DNA of 64,000 bases from CBDDFN01 sp965227065 (GTDB taxonomy: Bacteria > Pseudomonadota > Alphaproteobacteria > SPJN01), in NCBI GenBank assembly GCA_965227065.1, contig CBDDFN010000020.1, positions 310,001 through 374,000 on the forward strand, read 5' to 3'. The notes under the pieces were generated by a model. That model had not been told where the DNA came from. It saw only the letters and a program-made list of their open reading frames with translations, and did not search any database. Positions 34,145 to 42,695 of the stretch are shown piece after piece (the stretch's first letter is position 1; each line of letters begins with the position of its first letter). The translations under genes and the position numbers were made by a program.

Positions 34145-35422
34145 ATGACCGCCATCATCGATATTCGCGCGCGCGAAATTCTCGACAGCCGGGGCAATCC
34201 CACTGTCGAAGTTGAGGTTTTGCTTGAATCGGGGGCCTTTGGCCGGGCAGCCGTCCCGTCGGGTGCCTCAACCGGCGCACATGAGGCGGTTGAGCTACGC
34301 GATGGCGACAAATCCCGCTATGGCGGCAAGGGCGTGCTGAAAGCGGTTGAGGCCGTCAATGGCGAGCTGTTTGAAACGCTGGGCGGCATGGATGCCGACA
34401 ATCAAATCGGTCTTGACCGGCTGATGATCGAGCTGGACGGCACGCCCAACAAAGCCCGTCTTGGTGCCAATGCCATTCTGGGTGTGTCCATGGCGCTCGC
34501 CAAAGCCTCGGCTGATGATCTCGACACGCCGCTTTACCGCTACATTGGCGGAGTTGGCGCACGCGTCCTGCCCGTACCGATGATGAATATTCTGAATGGC
34601 GGGGCGCACGCCGATAATCCCATCGACATTCAGGAATTCATGATCATGCCGGTGGCGGCCGACTCGCTGGGCCACGCCGTCCGCATGGGTGCCGAAGTGT
34701 TCCAGACCCTGAAAAAAGGTCTCAAAGACGCCGGTCACAACACCAATGTCGGTGATGAGGGCGGCTTTGCGCCGGGCCTGTCGAGCTCGACCGAAGCGCT
34801 GGAATTCATCATGCGGGCGATTGAAGGCGCGGGCTACAAGCCCGGCGATGACATCCATATTGCCCTTGATGCCGCCTCGACCGAATTTTACGCCGACGGA
34901 AAATATAATCTCGCCGGGGAAGGCAAGATGCTCGATGCCGGCGGTATGGCTGACTATTACGCCGATCTGTGCGCCAAATTCCCGATCATCTCAATTGAGG
35001 ACGGCATGGCCGAAGATGACTGGGATGGCTGGAAAGCCCTGACCGACAAGATCGGCAACAAAGTCCAGCTGGTCGGCGATGATCTGTTTGTGACCAACCC
35101 CGTGCGCCTCAAAGACGGCATCGAAAAAGGCGTCGCGAACTCGATCCTCGTCAAGGTCAACCAGATCGGCTCGTTGACCGAAACGCTGGAAGCGGTCGAA
35201 ATGGCCCACCGCGCGCGCTACACCGCCGTCATGTCGCATCGCTCGGGTGAAACCGAAGATGCCACCATTGCCGATCTCGCGGTGGCCACCAATTGCGGAC
35301 AGATCAAAACCGGCTCGCTCGCGCGCTCCGACCGGCTGGCCAAATACAACCAGCTGATCCGCATTGAAGAGGAACTGGGGCCTGAGGCCGAATATGCCGG
35401 ACGGGCCGTTCTGCGCGGCTAA
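34145..35422 (+). CDS. eno: Enolase
   Basis: Interconverts 2-phosphoglycerate and phosphoenolpyruvate. Landmarks: AREILDSRGNPTVEVEV, GASTGAHEAVELRDGD (flexible loop), ILNGGAHADNPIDIQEFMI, IEDGMAEDDWDGW, VGDDLFVTNP and SHRSGETED with the active-site His and metal ligands. Length 425. It precedes ftsB, as in most proteobacteria. A TTGACA at 34123-34128 is too close to the start codon to be its -35 box. Confidence 0.98.
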   Translation: MTAIIDIRAREILDSRGNPTVEVEVLLESGAFGRAAVPSGASTGAHEAVELRDGDKSRYGGKGVLKAVEAVNGELFETLGGMDADNQIGLDRLMIELDGTPNKARLGANAILGVSMALAKASADDLDTPLYRYIGGVGARVLPVPMMNILNGGAHADNPIDIQEFMIMPVAADSLGHAVRMGAEVFQTLKKGLKDAGHNTNVGDEGGFAPGLSSSTEALEFIMRAIEGAGYKPGDDIHIALDAASTEFYADGKYNLAGEGKMLDAGGMADYYADLCAKFPIISIEDGMAEDDWDGWKALTDKIGNKVQLVGDDLFVTNPVRLKDGIEKGVANSILVKVNQIGSLTETLEAVEMAHRARYTAVMSHRSGETEDATIADLAVATNCGQIKTGSLARSDRLAKYNQLIRIEEELGPEAEYAGRAVLRG

Positions 35423-35453
35423 ATCCAGACAGCACGCCACGCTTTTCCTTGAC

Positions 35454-35479
35454 CCGGAGAATCGCTTCTGATTCTCTGG
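35454..35479 (+). promoter_or_regulatory. Hairpin between eno and ftsB
   Basis: CCGGAGAATC pairs with GATTCTCTGG (10 bp including one G-T) around a 6-base loop. No T-run follows, so it may be an RNA stabiliser or processing site at the eno 3' end rather than a terminator. It ends 20 bases before the ftsB start. Confidence 0.45.
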
Positions 35480-35499
35480 ACGGGTGATTCGTGGAGGCG

Positions 35500-35829
35500 A
35501 TGGGCGTGAATTTGCAAGGCGAAATCTGGGTCAAGGCGCGGGCGGCAAGCATGCCGCTCATCTGCGCGCTGTTGATCACCTATTTCGGCTATCACGCGGT
35601 CCACGGCAAATATGGTCTGATCGCCTGGTCCGATGTCGCAGATGAACTTGTCCGGCTTGATGCCGAGCATGCCGACATTGTCGCCGAGCGCAAGGCGCTG
35701 GAGGCGCACGCCACCTATCTCCGTCAGGACAAGCTTGATCCCGACCTGCTGGACGAGCAGGCGCGCCGCGCGCTGGGCTTTGTCGGCGAAAATGAAATTA
35801 TCATTGAGCGGCCCCAAAGCGCACAATAA
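35500..35829 (+). CDS. ftsB: FtsB/DivIC-family cell division protein
   Basis: Small bitopic septal protein that links FtsL and FtsQ in the divisome. One membrane segment (about residues 17-33, PLICALLITYFGYHAV) is followed by a periplasmic coiled coil (VADELVRLDAEHADIVAERKAL) and the DLLDEQARRALGFVGENE end typical of the family. Length 109. GGAGG lies 2 bases before the ATG at 35500 and 8 bases before a GTG at 35506, so the GTG start (107 residues) is an equal candidate. The position eno-ftsB-pdhA is conserved in alphaproteobacteria. Confidence 0.85.
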   Translation: MGVNLQGEIWVKARAASMPLICALLITYFGYHAVHGKYGLIAWSDVADELVRLDAEHADIVAERKALEAHATYLRQDKLDPDLLDEQARRALGFVGENEIIIERPQSAQ

Positions 35830-35975
35830 TTCCATTTTTCCCCGTTCTTCTTTCTTGATCGCGCTAATTGCCTGAAACGCATGGTCTTTCGCATTTGATG
35901 TATAGAAAGCGCCATAGTCGCGCGCTATCGTGGTCGCCGAGATCCGGGGGGTTCTGACACGGCATTCGGGAGACC

Positions 35976-37025
35976 ATGATGGCATCGGCCAAAAAAGCCC
36001 AGGAAGAAACCAAGGGGACAGACGCAAGCGCAGGGGCGGTCAACCCGCCTGTTTCAGGCAGCGTCGAGCAAGACGAACTTCTCACCTATTATCGCGACAT
36101 GCTGCTGATCCGCCGCTTTGAGGAAAAGGCCGGCCAGATGTACGGCATGGGCCTGATCGGTGGTTTTTGCCATCTGTATATCGGCCAGGAAGCCGTGGTG
36201 GTCGGCACGCTGGCCTCCGCCCGCGATGAAGATCAGGTGGTGACCTCGTATCGCGATCACGGCCATATGCTGGCCTGCGGGATGGACCCGCGCGGGGTGA
36301 TGGCCGAGCTGACCGGGCGCGAGGGCGGCTATTCGCGGGGCAAGGGCGGCTCCATGCATATGTTCAGCCGAGAAAAGAACTTTTTCGGCGGCCATGGCAT
36401 TGTCGGTGCCCAGGTGCCCATCGGAACCGGGCTTGGCTTTGCCAACAAATATCAGGAGACCGAGGCGGTCGCGATCACCTTTTTCGGCGACGGCGCGGCC
36501 AATCAGGGCCAGGTCTATGAAAGCTTCAACATGGCCGAGCTGTGGCAGTTGCCCGTGCTCTATGTGATCGAAAACAACCAATATGCCATGGGTACCTCGG
36601 TCAAGCGCAGCTCGGCGGAGACCCATCTGCACAAGCGTGGTGCCAGTTTTGCCATTCCCGGCCGCGAGGTGGACGGCATGGATGTGCTGGCCGTTCGCGA
36701 CGCGGTGGACGAGGCGCTGGCTGAAATCCGGGGAGGGGGTGGCCCCTTCATTCTTGAAATGAAGACATATCGCTATCGCGGCCATTCCATGTCGGATCCG
36801 GCCAAATACCGCTCCAAGGATGAAGTCAAACAGATGCGCGAAGAGCATGACCCGATCACCCAGGCCAAGGCCCGGATCATTGAAGAGGGCTGGGCCGACG
36901 AAGCCGCGCTGAAGGATATTGATGCCGAGGTCAAGAAAGTGGTCGGTGATGCGGCCGACTTTGCCCAGTCAAGTCCTGAGCCCGACCCGTCTGAGCTGTG
37001 GACCGATGTGGTGAAGGAGGCCTGA
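35976..37025 (+). CDS. pdhA: Pyruvate dehydrogenase E1 component, alpha subunit
   Basis: Thiamine-diphosphate-dependent E1 alpha of the pyruvate dehydrogenase complex. The TPP-binding GDGAANQGQVYESFNMA ending near NNQYAMGT is intact, as are the phosphorylation-loop-like KRSSAETHLHKRG and YRYRGHSMSDPAKYRS. Length 349, with a short low-complexity start. GGGAG lies 3 bases before ATG 35976 and 6 bases before ATG 35979, so the second is possible. pdhB follows after 2 bases. Confidence 0.96.
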   Translation: MMASAKKAQEETKGTDASAGAVNPPVSGSVEQDELLTYYRDMLLIRRFEEKAGQMYGMGLIGGFCHLYIGQEAVVVGTLASARDEDQVVTSYRDHGHMLACGMDPRGVMAELTGREGGYSRGKGGSMHMFSREKNFFGGHGIVGAQVPIGTGLGFANKYQETEAVAITFFGDGAANQGQVYESFNMAELWQLPVLYVIENNQYAMGTSVKRSSAETHLHKRGASFAIPGREVDGMDVLAVRDAVDEALAEIRGGGGPFILEMKTYRYRGHSMSDPAKYRSKDEVKQMREEHDPITQAKARIIEEGWADEAALKDIDAEVKKVVGDAADFAQSSPEPDPSELWTDVVKEA

Positions 37026-37027
37026 TC

Positions 37028-38443
37028 ATGCCCGTATCTGTTTTGATGCCCGCCCTTTCACCCACCATGGAAGAAGGCACGCTTGCCAAATGGCTGGTCG
37101 CCGAAGGCGACACGGTTGAGGCCGGCGATGTCATCGCCGAAATCGAAACCGACAAGGCCACCATGGAAGTGGAAGCGGTTGAGGAAGGCACGCTCGCCAA
37201 AATCCTCGTCGCCGAAGGGACTGAAGAGGTCAAGGTCAACGCCCCCATCGCGATCATTCTGGAAGAGGGCGAAGACGAAAGCGCGCTGGACGGTTTTGAT
37301 CCCGGGGCGGGTGCACCGCCACCACCCGCTGCCGATGAAGACGGTGATGCTGAAAAGGAGGCCGCGCCCGTCGAAGCAAGGGATGTTGAGGCCCCCGCCG
37401 AACCCGAACCAGACGCGCCTGCGCCTGACCCTGAAGTCCCCGAAGGCACCGAGATGGTCACCATGACCGTGCGCGAGGCACTGCGCGATGCCATGGCTGA
37501 AGAGATGCGCAGTACCGACAGCGTCTTTGTCATGGGCGAAGAGGTCGCCGAATATCAGGGCGCTTACAAGGTCACCCAGGGCCTGTTGGAAGAGTTTGGC
37601 GGCAAGCGTGTGGTCGACACACCGATTACCGAACACGGCTTTGCCGGTTTGGGCGTCGGCGCGGCCTTTGCCGGTCTGCGCCCCGTGGTTGAATTTATGA
37701 CATTTAACTTTGCCATGCAGGCCATTGACCAAATCGTCAATTCGGCCGCCAAGACGCTGTACATGTCCGGCGGCCAGATGGGCTGTCCCATCGTCTTCCG
37801 CGGCCCCAATGGTGCCGCCAGCCGCGTGGCGGCCCAGCACAGCCAGGATTACGCCTCCTGGTACGCGCAAATTCCGGGCCTCAAGGTCGTTTCGCCCTAT
37901 ACAGCCGCCGATGCCAAGGGGCTTTTGAAAGCCGCCATCCGCGACCCCAATCCGGTCATCTTCCTTGAAAATGAAATCCTCTATGGCAAAAGCTTTGAGG
38001 TTCCCAAGCTTGATGATTGGGTTTTGCCCATCGGCAAGGCGCGCATTGCTAAACCCGGCAGCGATGTCACGCTAATCGGCCATTCCATTTCTGTCGGCTA
38101 TTGTCTCGATGCGGCTGAAAAGCTCAAGGAAGACGGCATCGATGCCGAGGTGATTGATCTGCGCTCTTTAAGGCCCATTGACTGGGACACGCTGATCGCG
38201 TCGCTGAAAAAAACCAACCGGGCGGTCACGGTGGAGGAGGGCTTCCCGGTTTGCGGCATTGGCGCGGAAATCGCTGCGCGCCTGTCGGCGGATGCCTTTG
38301 ATTACCTTGATGCGCCGATCCTGCGGGTAACCGGCAAAGACGTCCCCATGCCTTATGCGGCCAATCTTGAAAAGCTCGCTTTGCCCAGTGTGGATGAGGT
38401 GGTCGCAGCCGCCCGTAAAGTTGCTTATGTGGAGGGCAAGTGA
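37028..38443 (+). CDS. pdhB: Pyruvate dehydrogenase E1 component, beta subunit with N-terminal lipoyl domain
   Basis: E1 beta subunit, 471 residues, with an N-terminal biotinyl/lipoyl domain (about 1-78: PALSPTMEEGTLAKWLV, lipoyl Lys43 in EIETDKATMEVEA). An acidic, Ala/Pro-rich linker (about 81-140) leads to the transketolase-type E1 beta domain with GEEVAEYQGAYKVTQGL, PITEHGFAGLGVGAAFAGLRP and GPNGAASRVAAQHSQ. This E1 beta arrangement is known in alphaproteobacteria. Start ATG 37028 has AAGGAGG upstream; the longer frame from 36998 is inside pdhA. It carries the only lipoyl domain in this operon. Confidence 0.97.
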   Translation: MPVSVLMPALSPTMEEGTLAKWLVAEGDTVEAGDVIAEIETDKATMEVEAVEEGTLAKILVAEGTEEVKVNAPIAIILEEGEDESALDGFDPGAGAPPPPAADEDGDAEKEAAPVEARDVEAPAEPEPDAPAPDPEVPEGTEMVTMTVREALRDAMAEEMRSTDSVFVMGEEVAEYQGAYKVTQGLLEEFGGKRVVDTPITEHGFAGLGVGAAFAGLRPVVEFMTFNFAMQAIDQIVNSAAKTLYMSGGQMGCPIVFRGPNGAASRVAAQHSQDYASWYAQIPGLKVVSPYTAADAKGLLKAAIRDPNPVIFLENEILYGKSFEVPKLDDWVLPIGKARIAKPGSDVTLIGHSISVGYCLDAAEKLKEDGIDAEVIDLRSLRPIDWDTLIASLKKTNRAVTVEEGFPVCGIGAEIAARLSADAFDYLDAPILRVTGKDVPMPYAANLEKLALPSVDEVVAAARKVAYVEGK

Positions 38444-38498
38444 TGGCGCGTTTGTTTGCAACACCGCTCGCCCGCCGCATTGCGGAGCAGGAAGGCGT
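37028..38498 (+). other. Boundary note: pdhB end to pdhC start
   Basis: Span from the lipoyl-bearing E1 beta gene into the start of pdhC. pdhB ends with the normal E1 beta C-terminus, its stop overlaps the pdhC ATG by one base (TGATG at 38441-38445), and pdhC opens directly with the E3/E1-binding domain. There is no room for, and no trace of, an E2 lipoyl domain between them in any frame that I could recognise. Confidence 0.7.
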
Positions 38499-39300
38499 TG
38501 ATCTGTCGGCAGTGAAGGGCTCAGGCCCCCATGGCCGCATCATTCAGCGTGATGTTGAACAGGCCGCCAAGCAGGGTGCCAGCAAACAAGCGGCTGCGCC
38601 CCAGATGCAGCTGTCGGGCGAGGTTGAACGCATCAAACTGGACGCGATGCGCAAGACGGTTGCCAAGCGCATGAGCGAGGCCAAAAGCACGGTCCCGCAT
38701 TTTTATCTGACTATTGATTGCGAGATTGACGCGCTGCTCGCCGCGCGCAAGCGCCTCAATGAGGCGCTCGATGCCAAAGTGTCGGTGAATGATTTCATCA
38801 TCAAGGCCAGTGCGCATGCGCTGATGGCGGTGCCTGAGGCCAATGTCACCTGGGACGGCGATGCCATTCTGCGTTACCCCACGGCTGATATTTCGGTCGC
38901 TGTGGCGATGGATGGCGGGCTGATCACGCCGGTCCTGCGCGGCTGTGAGCATAAGGGCCTCAAACAATTGTCTGAAGAAATGCGTGACCTCGCCACCCGG
39001 GCGCGGGACAAGAAGCTCAAGCCCGAAGAATATCAGGGCGGGTCGTTCTCGATCTCCAATCTGGGCATGTTCGGCATCAAGGATTTCGCCGCCGTCATCA
39101 ATCCGCCGCAAGGCATGATCCTGGCTATCGGTGCGGGTGAAAAACGCCCTGTGGTACGCGCGGGCGATCAGATCGAAGTTGCGACCATCATGTCGGTGAC
39201 CCTGTCATGTGATCATCGCTCGGTCGATGGGGCGCTTGGCGCGCGCTGGCTGCAGCACTTCAAGCGGTTGATCGAAGATCCCGTGCAGATGCTGGCCTGA
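38443..39300 (+). CDS. pdhC: Dihydrolipoamide acetyltransferase (E2) without lipoyl domain
   Basis: E2 core of the pyruvate dehydrogenase complex. The peripheral-subunit-binding domain begins at residue 1 (FATPLARRIAEQ, VKGSGPHGRIIQRDVE, about 1-42). After a short linker, the catalytic domain (about 58-285) has RKTVAKRMSEAKSTVPHFYL, FSISNLGMFGIKDF and the His258/Asp262 pair in DHRSVDGA. At 285 residues it is about 150 shorter than the usual 420-440 because the N-terminal lipoyl domain is absent. GGAGGG lies 6 bases before the ATG. Acetyl transfer must then use a lipoyl arm on another subunit, most simply that of PdhB. Confidence 0.93.
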   Translation: MARLFATPLARRIAEQEGVDLSAVKGSGPHGRIIQRDVEQAAKQGASKQAAAPQMQLSGEVERIKLDAMRKTVAKRMSEAKSTVPHFYLTIDCEIDALLAARKRLNEALDAKVSVNDFIIKASAHALMAVPEANVTWDGDAILRYPTADISVAVAMDGGLITPVLRGCEHKGLKQLSEEMRDLATRARDKKLKPEEYQGGSFSISNLGMFGIKDFAAVINPPQGMILAIGAGEKRPVVRAGDQIEVATIMSVTLSCDHRSVDGALGARWLQHFKRLIEDPVQMLA

Positions 39301-39311
39301 GGAGACACGCC

Positions 39312-40703
39312 ATGAGTGAGACGCAAAATTTTGACTGCGCCGTAGTTGGCGGTGGTCCCGGCGGTTATGTGGCCGCCATTCGCGCCGCCCAGCTGGGCCT
39401 TAAGACGGTCGTGATCGAGCGTGAGCATTTGGGCGGCATCTGCCTCAATTGGGGCTGTATCCCGACCAAGGCGCTTCTGCGCAGTTCCGAGCTTTACGGA
39501 CTGCTGGGCCGTCTGGACGAGTTTGGCCTGGCGGCTGATGATCCCCGCTTTGAACTCGACGCGATCGTCAAACGCAGCCGCGGTGTGGCGGATCGTTTGT
39601 CCAAAGGCGTGGCGGGCCTGTTGAAGAAAAACAAGGTGACGGTCATTGAAGGCGAAGCGGCATTGACCGATGCGGGGACACTGTCCATCAAGGGTGGCCC
39701 CACTGTGAAAAGCCCGCGCATTATTCTGGCGACCGGTGCGCGCGCGCGGGAGTTTGATCATCTCAAGGCCGACGGCAAGCTGATCTGGACCTACAAGCAT
39801 GCGCTGGTCCCTGACACGGTGCCAGAACGGCTGCTGGTCATTGGTTCTGGCGCTATCGGCATTGAATTCGCCAGCTTCTTCCAGACGCTTGGCTCAAAAG
39901 TGACCGTCGTTGAAGTGATGGACCGGATTTTGCCCGTCGAAGATGCCGATGTGTCGAAGTTCGCCGCCAAGAGCTTTAAGAAGCAGGGCATGGCGCTGAT
40001 GACCAGCACAGAAGTGCTGTCCTTAACCCCCAAAGACGGCGCGGTCGACGCGGTTCTCAAATCCAAGAAGGGCGAAGAGACGCAGACATTCGACCGGGTC
40101 ATTCTCGCCGTCGGCATTGTCGGCAATGTCGAAGGGCTTGGCCTTGAAGAGGCGGGCATCACGGTTGAGAAAACCCATGTGGTGGTCAATGAATGGGGTG
40201 AAACCGGCGTGAAAGGCGTGGCTGCCATTGGCGATCTGGCCGGGCCGCCCTGGCTTGCCCACAAAGCGTCGCATGAAGGCATTGTCGCTGTGGAGCGGCT
40301 TGCGGGCCATAAAGGCGCCCATCCGCTTGATACCGGCAATATTCCCGGCTGCACCTATTGCCATCCCCAGATTGCCTCTGTGGGTCTGACCGAACAGAAA
40401 GCCAAGGATCAGGGATTGAAGGTGCGCGTCGGCCAATTCCCGTTTCAGGCCAATGGCAAGGCTTTGGCTTTGGGTGAGGCCGAAGGTTTCATCAAGACGG
40501 TGTTTGACGACAAGACCGGCGCACTGCTTGGCGCGCACATGATCGGGGCGGAAGTGACCGAACTGATCCAGGGCTTTGCCATTGCCCGGCAGCTTGAAAC
40601 CACCGAAGCTGAACTGATGCAGACCGTCTTCCCCCATCCCACCTTGTCGGAGATGATGCATGAGGCGGTGCTCGATGCCTATGGCCGCACTATACATTTC
40701 TGA
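39312..40703 (+). CDS. lpd: Dihydrolipoyl dehydrogenase (E3)
   Basis: FAD enzyme reoxidising dihydrolipoamide with NAD. FAD-binding GGGPGGYVAAIRAAQLG at the N-terminus, redox disulfide in GGICLNWGCIPTKALLRS, NAD-binding GSGAIGIEFASFFQTLG and the C-terminal His-Glu pair in TVFPHPTLSEMMHEAV. No lipoyl domain is fused at its N-terminus, unlike some bacterial PDH E3 proteins. Length 463. It follows pdhC by 11 bases with GGAGA upstream. Confidence 0.97.
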   Translation: MSETQNFDCAVVGGGPGGYVAAIRAAQLGLKTVVIEREHLGGICLNWGCIPTKALLRSSELYGLLGRLDEFGLAADDPRFELDAIVKRSRGVADRLSKGVAGLLKKNKVTVIEGEAALTDAGTLSIKGGPTVKSPRIILATGARAREFDHLKADGKLIWTYKHALVPDTVPERLLVIGSGAIGIEFASFFQTLGSKVTVVEVMDRILPVEDADVSKFAAKSFKKQGMALMTSTEVLSLTPKDGAVDAVLKSKKGEETQTFDRVILAVGIVGNVEGLGLEEAGITVEKTHVVVNEWGETGVKGVAAIGDLAGPPWLAHKASHEGIVAVERLAGHKGAHPLDTGNIPGCTYCHPQIASVGLTEQKAKDQGLKVRVGQFPFQANGKALALGEAEGFIKTVFDDKTGALLGAHMIGAEVTELIQGFAIARQLETTEAELMQTVFPHPTLSEMMHEAVLDAYGRTIHF

Positions 40704-40726
40704 TTTGCGGGCCTAGTTTCAGCACC

Positions 40727-41662
40727 ATGTCAGAGCATCGCCACCCGGAAAAAGCCCATCGTCCGTCGAGTGCCATCCCGCGCAAACCGAAATGGATTCG
40801 TGTGAAGCAGCCCAATTCGCCGCATTACGCTGAAACCAAAAAAATCATGCGCGACAAGGGCCTGTCGACAGTGTGCGAAGAAGCCAGCTGCCCCAATCTG
40901 GGCGAATGCTGGTCCAAGCGCCACGCCACCATGATGATCATGGGCGATATCTGCACGCGCGCCTGTTCATTTTGCAATGTGCGTACGGGCCAGCCCGGCG
41001 CGCTCAACCCCTTTGAGCCCACCAATGTGGCGCAGGCGGTGAAGGAGCTGGGGCTCAATCATGTGGTGATCACATCGGTCGACCGCGATGATCTCAGCGA
41101 CGGCGGCGCGCAACATTTTGCCGAAACCATTCAGGCGATTCGCGAAGCCGCACCCGGCACGACGATTGAAATTCTGACGCCTGATTTTTTGCGCAAGGAT
41201 GGCGCGATTGAAGTGGTGGCGCGTGCCAAGCCCGATGTCTTCAACCACAATCTTGAAACCGTGCCGGGGCTTTATTATTCGGTGCGGCCCGGCGCACGCT
41301 ATTTCCAGTCGCTGCGCCTGTTGCAGATGGTGAAAGAAATCGATCCTGAGATTTTCACCAAGTCGGGCCTGATGGTGGGCCTGGGGGAAAAGCGTGAGGA
41401 AGTCTTGCAGGTCATGGATGATTTGCGGGTGGCCAAGGTCGACTTTTTGACCATCGGCCAATATTTGCAGCCCACGCCCAAACATCATGTGCTCGACCGG
41501 TTTGTCGAACCGGCTGAATTTGAGAGCTTTGAGCAGATGGCCTATGCGAAGGGCTTTTTGATGGTCTCGGCCAGCCCGCTGACCCGATCATCGCATCATG
41601 CGGGGGAAGATTTTGCCCGGCTTAAAGCCAACCGTCAGGCGAAATTGAGCGCAGCCGAATAA
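40727..41662 (+). CDS. lipA: Lipoyl synthase
   Basis: Radical SAM enzyme inserting two sulfurs into octanoyl groups on lipoyl domains. It has both clusters: auxiliary Cys50, Cys55, Cys61 (CEEASCPNLGEC) and radical-SAM Cys76, Cys80, Cys83 (CTRACSFC). Length 311. Placement directly after the PDH genes fits maturation of the lipoyl group on PdhB Lys43. lipB is not in the window. The stop overlaps the next start by one base (TAATG). Confidence 0.97.
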   Translation: MSEHRHPEKAHRPSSAIPRKPKWIRVKQPNSPHYAETKKIMRDKGLSTVCEEASCPNLGECWSKRHATMMIMGDICTRACSFCNVRTGQPGALNPFEPTNVAQAVKELGLNHVVITSVDRDDLSDGGAQHFAETIQAIREAAPGTTIEILTPDFLRKDGAIEVVARAKPDVFNHNLETVPGLYYSVRPGARYFQSLRLLQMVKEIDPEIFTKSGLMVGLGEKREEVLQVMDDLRVAKVDFLTIGQYLQPTPKHHVLDRFVEPAEFESFEQMAYAKGFLMVSASPLTRSSHHAGEDFARLKANRQAKLSAAE

Positions 41663-42168
41663 TGCCTCAGCATAGTGAAATTTCCATCGTGCCGTACGGG
41701 CAGGCCGACATGTTTTCGCTTGTCGCCGACGTGAAGACCTATCCTGACTTTCTGCCCTGGTGCGCGGGGCTTCGCATCAAGCGCAAGCTCAAGGTCAAGG
41801 GCAAGCCGGTCCTGTATTGCGACATGATTGTCGCCTATCAGCTGTTTCGGGAGCAGTTTTCAAGCCGCGTGACGCTGGATGAGCCCGGTTCCATTCTGGT
41901 GGAATATCTCGATGGCCCGTTTGAGTATCTCACCAATCGCTGGGGCTTCCGGGCCCTTGAAGATGGCCGGACCGAAGTTGATTTCCACATTGATTTTGAG
42001 TTTCAGCGCGCAGTCTATCAAAAGGCTATCGCGCCGGTGTTTGAGCGTGCCGTACTGCGCATGATTGATGCGTTCGGGCAGGAGGCGCGCAAGCGCTTTG
42101 TGCCGCTGCCGGGCTTTGCCCATCCTGAATTGCCGTCTGATCATCAGGCGTTTGGATCAGACCTCTGA
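41662..42168 (+). CDS. Coq10/RatA-like START-domain protein
   Basis: 168-residue polyketide cyclase/START-fold protein (YGQADMFSLVADVKTYPDFLPWC, then GPFEYLTNRWGFR and VDFHIDFEFQ). Relatives are Coq10, which binds ubiquinone and supports respiration, and E. coli RatA, reported to block ribosome subunit joining. In alphaproteobacteria its steady place after lipA favours the Coq10-like role. It overlaps lipA by one base. Its last 25 bases overlap the 3' end of the convergent cinA gene. Confidence 0.88.
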   Translation: MPQHSEISIVPYGQADMFSLVADVKTYPDFLPWCAGLRIKRKLKVKGKPVLYCDMIVAYQLFREQFSSRVTLDEPGSILVEYLDGPFEYLTNRWGFRALEDGRTEVDFHIDFEFQRAVYQKAIAPVFERAVLRMIDAFGQEARKRFVPLPGFAHPELPSDHQAFGSDL

Positions 42169-42695
42169 TCCATCAGCTCTTCAAGCATTTGGAAGGCAAG
42201 CTTGACGGTTTCGCGCCGCACTTGCGCCCGGCCCAGATCACCAAAGCGCGCCTCACGATGGATGACGCGGGGAATCTCGCCCGCCAGACGGCTGGCGGCG
42301 GCGAGATGAACAAGGCCCACAGGCTTCAGTTCGGTTCCGCCGGTCGGGCCTGCAATGCCGGTGACGGCGATGGCAAGCCGGGCGTCGGATTGCACAAGCG
42401 CCCCCATCGCCATGGCACGGGCGACGGTCTCGGACACCGCGCCATGTTCCCGCAAGGCGGTTTCGGTGACGCCGAGCAGGGCTTTTTTCGCGTCGTTCGT
42501 ATAGGTGATGAAGCCCCGGTCGACAACGTCGGACGAGCCGGGAATGTCGGTTAACCGGCCCATGATCAGCCCTCCGGTGCAGCTTTCGGCTGTGGCGATC
42601 TTGGCTTCGCGGTTACGCGCGCGTTCAAGCACCATGGCGGCAAGGGCGTAGAGTTCGGGATCATCAGACCCGGTATCAGATACGGCCTTAGACAT
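42144..42695 (-). CDS. pncC: CinA C-terminal-type nicotinamide-nucleotide amidohydrolase
   Basis: Stand-alone CinA_C domain, 183 residues; family members deamidate NMN to NaMN in NAD recycling. ATAESCTGGLIMGRLTDIPG carries the nucleophilic Ser/Thr site, followed by GFITYTNDAKKALLGV, VTGIAGPTGGTELKPVG and a C-terminal helix. The molybdopterin-binding half of full-length CinA is absent, as is normal for PncC. Start: ATG 42695, overlapping the pgpA stop by 8 bases; the frame runs on to 42725 without support. Confidence 0.9.
   Translation of the reverse strand: MSKAVSDTGSDDPELYALAAMVLERARNREAKIATAESCTGGLIMGRLTDIPGSSDVVDRGFITYTNDAKKALLGVTETALREHGAVSETVARAMAMGALVQSDARLAIAVTGIAGPTGGTELKPVGLVHLAAASRLAGEIPRVIHREARFGDLGRAQVRRETVKLAFQMLEELMDQRSDPNA

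Noticed and set aside
38440..38445. Idea that pdhC lost its lipoyl domain through a frameshift or wrong start
   Set aside because: The sequence upstream in every frame is occupied by the conserved end of pdhB, so an upstream start cannot add a lipoyl domain.
41662..42168. Calling the START-domain gene a toxin of a RatAB toxin-antitoxin system
   Set aside because: The usual RatB partner (DUF-type, next gene) is absent, and the lipA-linked context fits a Coq10-like role better.
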